Shown: in pieces, positions 53,240 through 64,000 of the stretch
Position numbering within the stretch: position 1 is the stretch's first letter
How the letters are laid out: each line of letters begins with the position of its first letter
Source of the DNA: Cystobasidiopsis lactophilus
Lineage: Eukaryota > Basidiomycota > Agaricostilbomycetes > Agaricostilbales > Chionosphaeraceae
DNA: 64,000 nt
Direction of reading: 5' to 3'
Assembly: GCA_001599975.1 (NCBI GenBank)
Contig: BCIO01000001.1
Location: forward strand, 5,019,631 to 5,083,630
Made by a program: the position numbers and the translations under genes
The notes under the pieces: model-generated
Told to the model about the DNA's origin: nothing
What the model saw: the letters and a program-made list of their open reading frames with translations, nothing else
Database searches by the model: none

Positions 53240-55271
53240 ATGGCTGGACTCGGCTACACTAAGCTGCTCGACGAAAAGGAGGCCATAAACAACAACGAAA
53301 CGCGATTTTCCATTGAAGAAGAAGAAGGAGCGCCCCTCGTCCACTCAAAAGAGGCTATCTTGTCTCCTCCACATCATCACCACACCAAGCAGCCACGCGT
53401 CCGAGTGTCCATTTTCTACGTGGTGATAGGGACCGTTGGCGTCCTGCTCGCAGTCTTCATTTTCTTCCCCGAGGCGTGGCCGATTCGGCGGGAAGAGAGC
53501 GGAGGCCTGGGCGAGCCTGCCTTGCCTCAAGGAGAGGTCCTAACAGCAGCAAAACAAGAGGGGGAAGATGCGCTACCACCGATCCAATGGGGCGACGACA
53601 GGTTCAAGATGCCAAGCCTGGCAGCGACCCGGCCGCGACTTTCAGCAGCAGAGGCGGACGCCAAGTTCTGCCCTGGCGGCAACTGCAAGTTCCTCTTCCC
53701 GGCAATGCTCACTGACCAAGAGACTGGCGCCGCTCAACACCTTTACTCGATGGGCATCTTGGCGCATTCGCTAAATCGAACTTTGGTCTTGCCACACACG
53801 CGTCACTCTCGCCTGGGGGCTTGTTTCAACAACCCTTTCACAGAATATTATGCGGAACACGCGTTGGAGGCACTGGGATTCACAACGATCCTTCAAGATG
53901 GTGGGCACCATCTCTTCTGCCATCGGATGAGCTGCTGACCTAGGAAGCAGACCTCTTCGAGTGGATCAACGTTCGAGATAAGGAATCTACTGGGCAGATC
54001 ATTGAGCTCGGGCGGCACGGCGTCACGACACCTCCTGGCGGCTACATGGTGCACACCGACATCCCTGGCAGCTTTTTCCCCGTGTACGGCCATGAGTTCT
54101 GCATCCAGCGACCTTACTCCTACCTCTGCTTTGATGATTACTCGCCCATCAGCTTCTTCGTGGGGACTTTTCCTGCTTGCCTTTGTGAATAAGTCTCATT
54201 CTTTGCCGGCAGCCACCACCTGGCCGCCTCCTCTACCAAGAAGCAATAGACTACGGGTCTTTCATTATGAACACGTTGCGCTCTCCGTCCATTTGGGAAG
54301 AATCTAGGCGACCGGACGCTCACTCTTCCGGCCCTTCGCCGGATGTGTTGGTGGTCAACTACGAGAACGGCCAACTGGACCTGCGCTCGCTCGCTGGCGT
54401 TCGAGCGCCTCCAGAGATCGACACGTCCTCGATCTTGCCCTACGAGCACTTTGCCTACTCAGAAAACTGGTCCTTGCTGGCCAAGCACATTTCCCACCGG
54501 CTCGGCAGTTTCATCGCGGTCCATTGGAGACAAGAGACGGTCGAGGTCACCAATCTGGCACCTTGCGCCGAGTCTTTGCTGGACATGCTGCGGCGCTTCA
54601 AGGCTCAATTCCCAGTTCTCACGGCCGTCTACCTATTGACCGACTACCCCTTTGAGGTTCTGGAGCAAGGAATCGAAATTGACCAAGGCCACTCTGGAAC
54701 ATTTCATCACCTTGGTCCAGAGCATCACTCGGCCATGCGGAGGTTCCTAGAGGCGTTCGCAAATGGGGAGATGGAGGGATTGAGGTTGAGCACTTTGGAC
54801 CGCGAGCTGCGCTCAGGCCTACTGGGAGCCGCATCAACGGTCAGGTTTGAGGACCTGGAGGTGGGCGTGGTGGGGATCATCGACAAGGAAGTGGCCATTG
54901 ACGCAGAGGTCTTTGTTGCTGGGTTCGTCGTTCTCCCTCTTCTCTCTTTCTTTTGACCAATCTAACTTGAGCATCAGAGTGCACCCTTATTGCGCACGAG
55001 ACAGCGCGTTTACGAGGCAAATCAATGACGAGCGCGTCGGGTTGATGGTCGACCAATCTTTGCCCGACACGCCGCGGCTGCTGCAAGAAGGGCTGGCTTG
55101 GAACTCTGTTCGGGTGCGTCCACAAACCTCGCTTGAACTTTTATTCTAATTTGATTTGAACAGTACTTTGGCTACAACGAGACCGACGTGGCCGAGACGC
55201 AAGCCCGGGAGTGGGAGCGAGAGGCTGCGAAGTACGACCTGCCCGAGGACTTCGTGCTGTCCCTGCTGTGA
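53240..55271 (+). CDS. O-fucosyltransferase-like type II membrane protein F1
   Basis: Five exons: 53240..53900, 53951..54159, 54213..54922, 54978..55113, 55164..55271 (607 aa); introns 50, 53, 55 and 50 nt. Cytosolic tail with His/Lys stretches, membrane helix (VSIFYVVIGTVGVLLAVFIFF, about residues 55-75), stem, then a lumenal domain. The signature QHLYSMGILAHSLNRTLVLP recalls the start of PF10250-type O-fucosyltransferases, and HWRQE occupies the place of their catalytic HxRR-like motif. Further blocks: CIQRPYSYLCFDDYSPISFF, FAYSENWSLLAKHISHRLGS and LTAVYLLTDYPFEV. The next gene F2 is a tandem paralogue. Donor and acceptor are unknown; a cell-wall or protein glycosylation role in the Golgi is inferred from topology. 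Confidence 0.62.
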
Positions 55272-56210
55272 TGCGGTCCACTACAGTCACTTGCCTGATC
55301 TCATCAACCTCATCCACCTGCGAGCGTTGTTCTTTTGGTCGAGTTCTCTGTCTGCGATGGGTGGCGGCAATGGCTTTCCCTTCCTTCGCGCGTTGTATTG
55401 TGTCGGATATGAGCTTGTTATAGATATAGAACCATAGACTGTACTAGGTGTAAAGGCGGCTAGTTTGGACCACAAGACCGTGAGCAGACTTTGCGCCACT
55501 GCACTCCCCGAAGATTTGGCCTTTGCTCCCATTCTTCCTAGGACTTTGCCTTGCAGCGTTCTGACGTGGCCTGCGCCATGTATTTCTGAGCCGGAGAGTA
55601 CGCGCTCGCTGTCTGCTGTCAAAACTGGGACCATCCAATGCCTCTCAATTCGAGAAAGCGCGTTCTGCAGTGGATGGGCTGGACGAAAGCTTGCTGCCCT
55701 TCTTGCCCAACAAGTGCCGCTCTCCAACGAGATATTAGATGTCTGATATGCTCCACCCATTGCTGCCTACCCGCATATAAAGGCCGGTTGCGCTCCATTC
55801 GAGAGCGAGTGATGCGCGTCCCCATTTTTGCCCCTGCCACCTTCTTGCCCTTCTCGCTCCGTTGACACTTCCTCCTCTCGTGCTGTTGAAGCGTTTGCTT
55901 TCGTGTCTCGATCGCATGGCTAGAAAGACGCAGGCGAGGAGGCCCGAGGAAAAGCGCACCCTTCTTCGAACTTGCCAGCTGTCCATTTCGGTTCCGGACT
56001 TGTCGTTGTGAACGTCACCATGCACACCTACAGAGGTGTGTATAAGCATGCTGAAATGGCTGGACTGTGCTCTTTTCCATTTCATTATTAACCTAATTAT
56101 ATCTTGCTAATGAAAGCAAGGATCAACATCTCCTTGCGGATCGCCCTTGTCTTTTCTCAGCAAAACCGAAGTGGACAAGTTGATTGTTTTTAACCAACAA
56201 GTCGTCCAAC
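55272..56210. other. intergenic region between F1 and F2
   Basis: About 940 bp. A TATAAAGG patch (55776..55783) lies about 430 bp before the F2 start, and a 17-codon frame beginning at 55812 follows it; both may belong to the F2 leader. No repeat shared with the F1 upstream region was seen. Confidence 0.45.
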
Positions 56211-58249
56211 ATGCCCAGCCAAGGCTACATCAAGATACCAGGCGAAAAGGAGGCAGCAGAGGAAGGCCAACCCCCAATCCGAGATGAAGTGGCGACCGTC
56301 AACTCAAAAGAAGATGTCCCTTCTCGCCCACAGCCCATGCAGCAGCGATTCGTCCGAGTGTCCATCGTCTTTGTTATCATCGGAACAGTCGGCTTCCTGC
56401 TCGCAACTTACGTCTGGTACAACGATGCGCTTTGGCCCACTGTCCACTTTGAAGAGGCGGCGACTGCCACACAAGTTCTCGAGCAGCCGACGGTGCCTCA
56501 AGTGGAGCCTGTGGATAAGAGCATACAAGAGGGGGCGGCTTTACTGGCATCACTCCATTTGGGCGACCACGGCTCCAAGATGCCCAAGCTCTCCCGGAAA
56601 CGCCCTCGACTGCCAGCTGTCGAAGCTGACGCCACGTTCTGCCCGCAAGGCAACTGCAAATTCCTTCTTCCAGCCATGCTCACCGACCAAGAGACAGGCG
56701 CCGCCCAGCACTTGTACTCGATGGGCATCTTGGCCCACGCCCTCAACCGCACCTTGGTCCTGCCCCACACCCGCCGCTCTCGTCTCGGAGCGTGCTTCGA
56801 CAACCCATTTACAGAGTACTACGCAGAGCATGCTTTGGATGCGCTTGGCTTTACAACGATTCTTCAAGATGGTGCGTTTCGTTGCCTTTCTTTCTCTCTC
56901 CTTATGATCGTCTAAAGGAGGAGCCAGACCTCTTTGAGTGGATCAACCTCCGAGATGCTACTCCAACCGGCCAAATCGTCGAGCTCGGACGGCACGGCAC
57001 GGCGCCGTCCAATGGCTACACAGTGCACCACGACGTCCCCGGCAGCTTCCTCCCCGTGTACGGCCAAGAGTTTTGCATCCAGGCCCCTTATTCCTATCTG
57101 CGTTTCGATGCCTTCTCACCCATCAGCTTCTTCGTGAGTGCATCTCAGCTTGCCGACGCAGGTCAAGTTGGTCTGACTCAACGCACATAGCCTCCCTCTG
57201 ACCCACACGCAACGGGATACGGCTCTTTCATTATGAACACATTGCTCTCCAAGTCCGTTCTGGAACAGTCTAGGCGCCCTTCGGCTTCGGCATCCTCTTC
57301 GTCAGCTGGTTCGCCAGACGTCCTGATTGTCAACTATGAAGCCGGCCAGTTGGACTTGCAGTCACTGACTGGCGTCTACACGCCCAACAGAGTCGATGTG
57401 TCCGCCATCAAGCCCTACTCGCATTTTGCCTACTCGGAGAACTGGTCCTTGCTAGCCAAGCTCATCTCCCACCGCCTCGGCAGCTTCGTGGCCGTTCACT
57501 GGCGACAAGAAACCGCCGACGTGATCAACATGGCACCTTGCGTCGAGTCCCTGCTAGACATGCTTCGGAAGATCAAGGCTCAGTTCCCGGTCCTCACGGC
57601 CGTCTACCTCTTGACCGACTACCCTTTGGAAGTCTTAGAGCGGGGCATCGAAACCGAGCAAGGTCATTCCGGCACTTTCCATCATCTCGTATCTGAACAC
57701 CACTCGGCCATGCGCAGGTTCTTGGAGGCGTTCGCAAATGGCGAGATGGAGGGTCTGAGGTTGAGCACGTTGGATCGGGAGCTGCGGTCCGGGCTTTTGG
57801 GAGAGGAGTCGGCGGTCAAGTTTGAGGACTTGGAGGTCGGCGTCGTGGGCATCATCGACAAGGAGGTGGCCATTGATGCGGAAGTCTTTGTCGCTGGGTT
57901 CGTTTCTCTTTCCCCTCGGCCTTTTCGTCCCTACGATCTGACCTCTGCGCTCAGCGTGCACCCGTATTGTGCACGAAATAGCGCATACACCCGCCAGATC
58001 AACGACGAGCGTGTCGGCTTAATGGTCGAGCAAACGGCGCCCGACCGCCCGCGTCGACTGCACGAAGGACTGGCGTGGAACTCTGTTCGGGTGCGTTCTC
58101 TTCTCCTTAATCATGTTTGTGGCTCTTATCGTTTTGTCTAGTATTTTGGCAACGATGAGGCCAATGTGGCTCAAACTCAAGCGACCGAATGGGCACGTCA
58201 AGCGAGCAAGTTTGCCCTGCCTGACGATTTTGTGCTGTCGCTGTTGTGA
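56211..58249 (+). CDS. O-fucosyltransferase-like type II membrane protein F2
   Basis: Five exons: 56211..56871, 56928..57133, 57191..57897, 57955..58090, 58142..58249 (605 aa). Exons 1, 4 and 5 have the same length as in F1 (661, 136 and 108 nt), exons 2 and 3 differ by 3 nt each, and all intron phases agree. The lumenal domain is nearly identical in the key blocks (LNRTLVLPHTR-SRLGACF-NPFTEYYAEHAL, HWRQE, LTAVYLLTDYP, SAMRRFLEAFANGEMEGLRL); the cytosolic tail and stem are much less alike. The upstream ATG at 56184 is in frame, but homology with F1 starts at 56211. Same membrane topology as F1. Confidence 0.64.
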
Positions 58250-58961
58250 GGTAGCTTGTGATCTCCGTCGCTGTACTTTCTCGTACTTTCTCAAGCCGGT
58301 TGGGTCCCAACCTTTCGGCGAAGCGAAATGGTGGCAACATCATCTGCTGGCCTTTCCTTCCGGACCTTTCGATTTCCCAAGGCAGCTCTTTATGTTTAGT
58401 TCAAAGGATATGCTGCGGACCATTCCTTTGTAAACTGCACCACAAATTCTTCTAACGCATCGGCATCGCATTTCACTGGGCAGTCACGAAAAGATCTCCT
58501 TCCCTTCGTCTTCCACTTAGGCGCTATTGGACAGGGGAGAACAGGTCTTTCTGAACCACTGCTGGGAGAATTTTGTGGTCGTGCGATTCGCGACGGCCGC
58601 CAAAGACTCGCTACAAAATGAATGCCCGGCGCTGTGGATTCTTGAGCTCACTTACTCCGTCGCAAACGAACTACCGCTTTGCCCTTCAAAATTGCTGCAC
58701 TAGTGCTTTCTTCATTACTCATGCTCACTATGAATCGCTTCAGGGCATCCTCGCTGAAACCGGGAGAAGCTTACCTCTGACTCCTTCTCCAACGCTCTTG
58801 CGCAACCTCGGCTTAGATTCCCAGTTCCCCGAGGCTCCAGTCTGAAGCTTGAAACTCAGAATCTGTCCCAACGTCGTAGCGTTTCGTGTTACGGGCTGGC
58901 CACTGAAGAAGTGGCCCGCTTCTTGGTCTCCCTCGACCACGACAGCGGCCTTTCTCATGCT
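58250..58961. other. intergenic region upstream of X4
   Basis: About 710 bp. The X4 frame stays open upstream to 58911 without an ATG, so an extra 5' exon in this region is possible. Nothing else recognised. Confidence 0.4.
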
Positions 58962-60542
58962 ATGAATCCAGGTCACGTCAAGATCCTGTTCAACAACCCT
59001 CCTCCCTCGCATCCTTTCGGCCTCCCAGCCTGCCACCATCACGGCTGTGCAAACAACGATGTCGCTCTGCATCGCTGTCAAGGTTGGGACCAAGTCCCGC
59101 ACCGTACTGCGCCGCAGCAAGCTGTACTGCCTCCACAGTTCGCTAAACACTACTACGCATGCCTAGAACATGGTGGCGGCCACGACTGCAACGAAGCCGG
59201 CTGTCGTGTCGCTAACCGAGAACCCCAAGCTCAGGACTATGGAAGTGCTGAGGAGCACCAAAGGGCACTCCTGCATCATGCGATCGAGAATTTCCACGCC
59301 AGTGCAGCCTGGAAAGAACATTGGAAGCATCCTTTTCGAATCCCGCGTGCCATCCCGGAAATCTTCCAACCATTTCTGTCCGACGACGGTGATTTTGTTT
59401 TCCCCCCAGGAGCCCCGAGAATGACACTCAGACAGGCACCAGAGCTCGCGCAGGCTCCCAGTACCCTCGAGTCCTTCGCGGTTGCGCATAAATATCTGCG
59501 AGAAATTGGATTCTTCGCCGACAATGAAAGTAAGTTGCTGGATGATTGTATCAGCCGCTTTTCGATGGGGCAATTGTTGACAGATGTGGCAGCCTGTGTT
59601 CGACTGTGCACAGACCGATCCCTGAACCCCGATCACAGATACGATCAGGCGCCCGTGCTTCTGGATTCGGCGCCTGAAGGCGCGATCTTGGGATCTGGGA
59701 ACAATTGGCGCAGTGTTCACAAGTCTGGTTCCGGTCGCTTTGAGCCGCTACCTTCTTCAGAAAACAAACAACTCGCGTTCACTCACTGGACGGAACTTCT
59801 GCTCTGCGTCGAGACGAGTCGTTTGTTGAAGGTAGACACTCTGTGAAGGGTCGCACGCGTGTGGCTAACACTTTGCTGCCAGATGCCCGCTGGCTGGTTC
59901 CGAGCCTACGATCCTGTATACAACCACTTCGACGTCACCATTCTTGCTTTGTTTGGATTTCATGCCTTCACAAAAAACGACCGCCTTCAACGTCAACACT
60001 GGTTCAAAACCCCCCTTAAAGCACCGTTGATTTTGTCAATGACTGGCTATGAGATCTCGCCTCTTGTTACTTATATGTTGCGGTTGGTGCCGGAAGGCGA
60101 TGCAAGGGAGCGTCTTCTGATGATCACCAAGGAAAATATGGCCAAACCCCTTGGAGACCAACCATTCCAAGAACAGGTCCACAAACTCGCGAATGCCTCT
60201 GGTAAGCATTTCGCAGTTGCTTGCCTCACTCGACCGGGATCTGATGATCTTAGCAGTCAGAGGCCTCAAAACCTTCTCAGGGTACACCCGATCTTTCAAC
60301 AACAACGAGCTCCCTTTTGGTTTCATCTCGAAGAACCTTCTGCCTTTGGGATACAACTTTTCGTGGCAGCGGCACAACAACCTCAAGTGGCCCTCTTTGC
60401 CTGCAGGTAAGTAGATGGCTTACTGAAGGAGCGCGTGTGAACCGCACACCGAGCAGAGAACGACGTCCTTAGAACGGCAGCGCACGCCAAATGGAAGTTG
60501 CGCAAATGGGCGGCCATCCGGAAAGCCATCGAGCCTCAGTAG
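58962..60542 (+). CDS. orphan protein X4
   Basis: Exons 58962..59831, 59883..60201, 60257..60406, 60457..60542 (474 aa); introns 51, 55 and 50 nt, all in phase. The N-terminus is His/Cys/Pro-rich (HHHGCANND, YACLEHGGGHDCNEAGC), which may bind a metal, followed by WKEHWKHPFRIPRAIPEIFQ and a helix-rich centre (FTHWTELLLCVETSRLLK, YDPVYNHFDVTILALF). The third exon has a polar NFSWQRHNNLKWPSLPA segment; the basic end reads KWKLRKWAAIRKAIEPQ. No membrane helix or signal peptide. I do not recognise the family. The ATG used is the first in the long exon. Confidence 0.55.
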
Positions 60543-60759
60543 GCTGAAAGGGGTTGCTCCGTTTCTTTTATAGTACTATTCTAGACCTGTAAGATCATAC
60601 GTTGCCATTTCAAATTTTTGCCACCACCCAAAAGTCCCTCTTTGCCCTGGCTGAGCAGAAATTCCTGCGGGCGCACCTCTCGCCTTGCTCTTCGCCCGTC
60701 CCCAGCCCAGCCCGGCCGCATTAGCCAGCAGCCCGGCATCCTAAGGGCCAAGCGAGCGG

Positions 60760-63700
60760 ATGGACGACGCTGAGCAGCTGCTGTTGGAGGACGACTCTGG
60801 GGAGATTCGCTGTTTATGCGATTTGACCGAAGACGATGGCTTCACTGTGCGTTGCTCCCCTGAGCCCTTAGCCCGGCAACAACCAGGCTGACCCATGGCT
60901 CAGATCCAATGCGACGTGTGCTCAGTGTGGCAGCACGCTTTGTGCGTCGACATCTCGCCGGAGCAAGTGCCGGACACTTATGTGTGCGAGTTGTGCGACT
61001 TGAACCTCGACTCGCGCTCGGCCAACGTCAACCGCGACTGGGCTTTAGCTCGTCAGGCTCTGCGTCGACAGGCGGAGGAGGACTTGAGGCTCGACTTGGC
61101 CCTGTCCGAGGACTCGATCCAGCAGCGGGCCCGCGACATTGCTTTTGGTTTGGACCTGGCCGCTGTGCTCGCTGCCAAAGCCCAGAAGACCCAGGGACAG
61201 GGCAGGAAGCGGAGCAAGCAGCATTCCGTGTCCGGCATCATCGTCCCGCCCGGCGGTGGCGGCGCGCAGGAAGGCCAGCGCTTGACCAGGCAGGGTTTGC
61301 CACCGCCGCCCGCCACCCCAGCTTCGGCGCTGCTGCAGGCTTTGGACGAAGACGACGAGGACGACCGGTTGGAAGGCTGGCGGTTCGAGTACACGCCGGC
61401 CGAGCACTGGGCCTGGTCCTCCGACGCCCTCGTCGAATCCACCCGCTCCGCCCTCCAGTCCTACTTCAACAGGCCGAACATCCCCTCCGACTCCTCCTCC
61501 TCCGCTGACGATGCCCCGCCCGTGCCCAAGAGCAAGAAGAAGAAGGTCGACCTCAAGTATTCGGTGGCGGCCGACTTCAACCCGCTCTCGTCCCGCGTCA
61601 AATTCAGCCGCCGCCGGTTGAAGTCTTACCACCCCAAAGAAGGCGACGACCCGCACTTTCAACGGTATGACCCAGAAGAAGACGAGGGCTACACCGCTCC
61701 CGTCGGGTTGGTCGAGCTGAACGACTTGCCCAATTCTTCAAGGGTGGCGGTCAAGCAGGTGGCCTCAGCTACCATGTCCCTCGCCCCGCCCATTTCCACC
61801 CCGTTTGCCTCTGCGTCAATGGGCACGCCGTCCATGTCCATGCCTTACCCCCGACCCATCATCCACGCCTTGTTCGCCCAAGTGTCCATCTCCCAAGGCG
61901 GCTTCATCTGCCCCATCTTTGGCTCCCTCCTTTCCTTAGACGAGTACAGACAAGACCCAGTGAACCAGTACTCCACCCTCGGCATCCCCAAACCGGGCGT
62001 GCACGGCGTCTCCTACCCTTGGTCCTGCGCCATCGACACGCGCCAGTTCGGCTCCGAGGCCCGCTTCGCCCGCTCCTCCTGCCACCCCAACGCCGTCATC
62101 CGCCCCATCCTCTACCGCCTCAAGTCCACCTCCAAACTCACCGAGTCTTTCGAGCTCGGCTTTGGCTTGCTGGCGCTCACCGACATCTCGAAGAGGGAGG
62201 AGATCGTCCTGCCGTGGGACTGGGACGACAGCCACCTCATCCACTCCCTCCCCGCCTTGCTCAACCTGCCCACCTCCCTCTGGGTGCTGGACCCCAGCCC
62301 GGACCTGTCGAGGAAAATGGCGGCCGTGTCGTCCACGCTCTTCGGCTTGGGCGTGTGCGCGTGCGAGAAGCGCAAGGACTGCGCGGTGGGCTGGATGTGG
62401 AGGCTGGCGTGCTCCTCCCAGCCGTCGTCGGTGGGCGGGAGCAACAGGCGGGAGGTGGAGAAGGACGAGCAGATCAAGGAGCGCATGGTCGTTTCTTTGG
62501 GCATGGGCGCGAAGAAGGGCGTGGGCAAGGGCAAGAAGCAGCCGGATCTGGGGCCGATGATCGAAGTGGTCAGAGGGTGGCTGGAGATGCCGCCCGCAGA
62601 GGAGGAAGCGCTGGAAGAAGTGGCGGAAGAGGAAGAGATGCAGGTTGATGTGCGTCCTTCTCGTCTCAAGCTGTTTAAGAGAGAGCTAATCGATGAAGTC
62701 GTCGCACAGGAGCCGCAGTTGGAAATGGTCCAGCCTCCACCGCCTCAAACTCCAATCACCCAGACAACAGAGATGGAAGTCGACCCTCCCGCCCCTCCAG
62801 TGGAAGACCTCCCGCCTCAAACTCCAGAGAGGTTCCACCATCCTCTACCACCTCATCATTTCGACCACCCTCAGCCTTTCCCGGCCACCCCTCAATTCGG
62901 TGGCCCACCGCCAATCATGACTTTCCAACCCACCACCACCCCGCAGTACCCTCCACCACCTCAAGCCTACTTCTCGCCTCAGTTCGGCTCGCCCCAATTT
63001 GCCTTCTCGCCCCAGCAAGGCTTCCAGCCTTATCCCTCGCCTTACCTCCAGCAGCAATACGCGCCGCAGCTGGTGGCGTCCACCGACTCGCCGTTCGATT
63101 ATGGCGTGCCGCCACAACCTCCCATGCCCGAAGTCTACCCACCTCCGCCCGCGCCAGTGGAGCCGGAGAGAGAGCCAACGCCACCTCCACCGCCCAAGCC
63201 CAAAACGCCCAGCCCGCCACCGGTGCCTAGGGCCAAATTGTCATTCGCGGACTACAAGAGGCGGATGGCCGAGAAGAAGGTCGAGCCTGAGCCCGCTCCC
63301 GCCCCCGTGGAGAAGGTGATCGAGGAGGAAGAGAAGCAAGTCGTGGACTCACCGAGAAGTCGGACCCCGCCTTCCGAGCGCAAAGAGAGCGAAGAGGCCA
63401 GGGTGGCTTCTCCCTCTTACTCGCCGAAAGCGCTCGATTCGCCCGAAGCGCCTCGCGAGCAACATTTTTACTCGCAGTCAGCTTACCAGCCTTCCAGAGC
63501 TGCGCTTTCGTTGCGAGAGCCTTCGCCCACCACGCCGAGCGAGACCCAGTCGGCTTGGTTGACGCCTTCAGCATTGATGATGGACACCCCTCAGCCTCAA
63601 ACTCAGCAGCAGACGTCTTACTTTCCCTCGGCCTACTCGATGTCCTACGAGCCCCAACGAACTTATCGCTCTCCTTCGGCTGATTCGTACAAGGCAGACT

Positions 63701-64000
63701 CGCCGCCTCCCGGAGCCCAGTATCTGTCGCCCGTGGAGCAGCCGCAACAGCAGCCGCAAGGACCGGTCATCCATGAAGCCCGGAGAGCGCAGTTCACTGC
63801 GTCCGTCGGCAGCAACAGCGGCGGGATGGAGGAGAGGAGGTTGCAGCCGCCTTCCGAGCCAAGTCGGTTTAGGCGCACGCCCGACTCTCAATCGCAACCT
63901 CTACCACCTCAGCAACCTCCTCTGGTGCCAACTGGACCGCGAGGTATCTACAACCGAGTGCCAGGTCGGGGCGCCAATGTCCGAGGTCGAGGCATCAACC
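60760..64000 (+). CDS. PHD finger / SET domain protein, Set3-like (partial)
   Basis: Exons 60760..60846, 60904..62649, 62710..>64000; the gene runs past the right edge. The second intron (60 nt) is a multiple of three and has no stop, so it could be missed. A PHD finger starts at residue about 17: C-L-C-D...C-D-V-C...H-A-L-C...C-E-L-C, with the His and seven Cys in order and its first intron inside. The SET domain (about residues 340-460) reads RQFGSEARFARSSCHPNAVIRPILY and FELGFGLLALTDISKREEIVLPW. The usual NHSC-xPN motif is degenerate (RSSCHPN), as in Set3/Set4, which act without known methylation in a histone deacetylase complex. The very long tail is Pro/Gln/Ser-rich. Confidence 0.82.

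Noticed and set aside
51843-60542. Possible homology of X3 and X4 through their basic C-terminal helices
   Set aside because: Only general composition agrees; no aligned block of useful length.
1-64000. Search for transposable elements, inverted terminal repeats and CRISPR-like arrays
   Set aside because: No transposase, reverse transcriptase, long terminal repeat or regularly spaced repeat was recognised; the repeats found are the 187-bp pair and coding tracts.

Overview
The window is nuclear DNA of a fungus, most likely a basidiomycete. Nearly every gene is split by many short introns (mostly 44-70 nt, GTGAGT/GTGCGT-type donors, CTAAC/CTGAC-like branch sites, CAG/TAG acceptors). Genes are dense on both strands. 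The conserved set (SLD2, PA28, a BCL7-like protein, CSN2, SEC9, ACL4, MCD4, RSM10, ESS1, PTC7, a PalI-type protein, a SET3-like protein) fits Basidiomycota; placing it in Pucciniomycotina (red-yeast relatives) is inference from gene style only. Gene models below were spliced by hand; nearly all are frame-checked exon by exon.

Layout. 0-4 kb: a membrane protein cut by the window edge, SLD2 and PA28. 4-8.5 kb: two tandem GT31-type glycosyltransferases with identical internal exon lengths. 9-14.5 kb: a 13-exon PIN-like carrier, CSN2 and a BCL7-like gene, the last two converging with a 6-bp gap. 14.7-18.2 kb: a tiny gene with two competing splice forms, an adenylate-forming enzyme, and a tRNA-Thr lacking its 5' end. 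18.4-28 kb: SEC9, an aquaporin, a CYSTM-type protein, ACL4, MCD4. 28-31 kb: an orphan membrane protein and a tandem pair of orphan single-pass membrane proteins. 31.8-37 kb: RSM10 and two tandem orphan paralogues, each preceded by a copy of the same 187-bp sequence. 37-42 kb: ESS1, PTC7, an F-box protein. 42.5-47.3 kb: a SLATT-like 2TM protein with two internal repeat tracts and a tandem pair of secreted orphan proteins. 47.8-52.5 kb: a PalI-like protein, a small mitochondrial-type protein and an orphan. 53-58.3 kb: a tandem pair of type II membrane proteins resembling O-fucosyltransferases. 59-64 kb: another orphan and a PHD/SET protein running off the end.

The housekeeping genes act in unrelated processes (replication, proteasome, COP9, secretion, GPI anchors, mitochondrial translation, pH sensing, chromatin), so there is no operon-like logic. 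The striking theme is tandem duplication of fast-evolving secretory-pathway or surface genes: five adjacent paralogue pairs in 64 kb, four of them predicted membrane or secreted proteins. No transposable element or CRISPR array was recognised.
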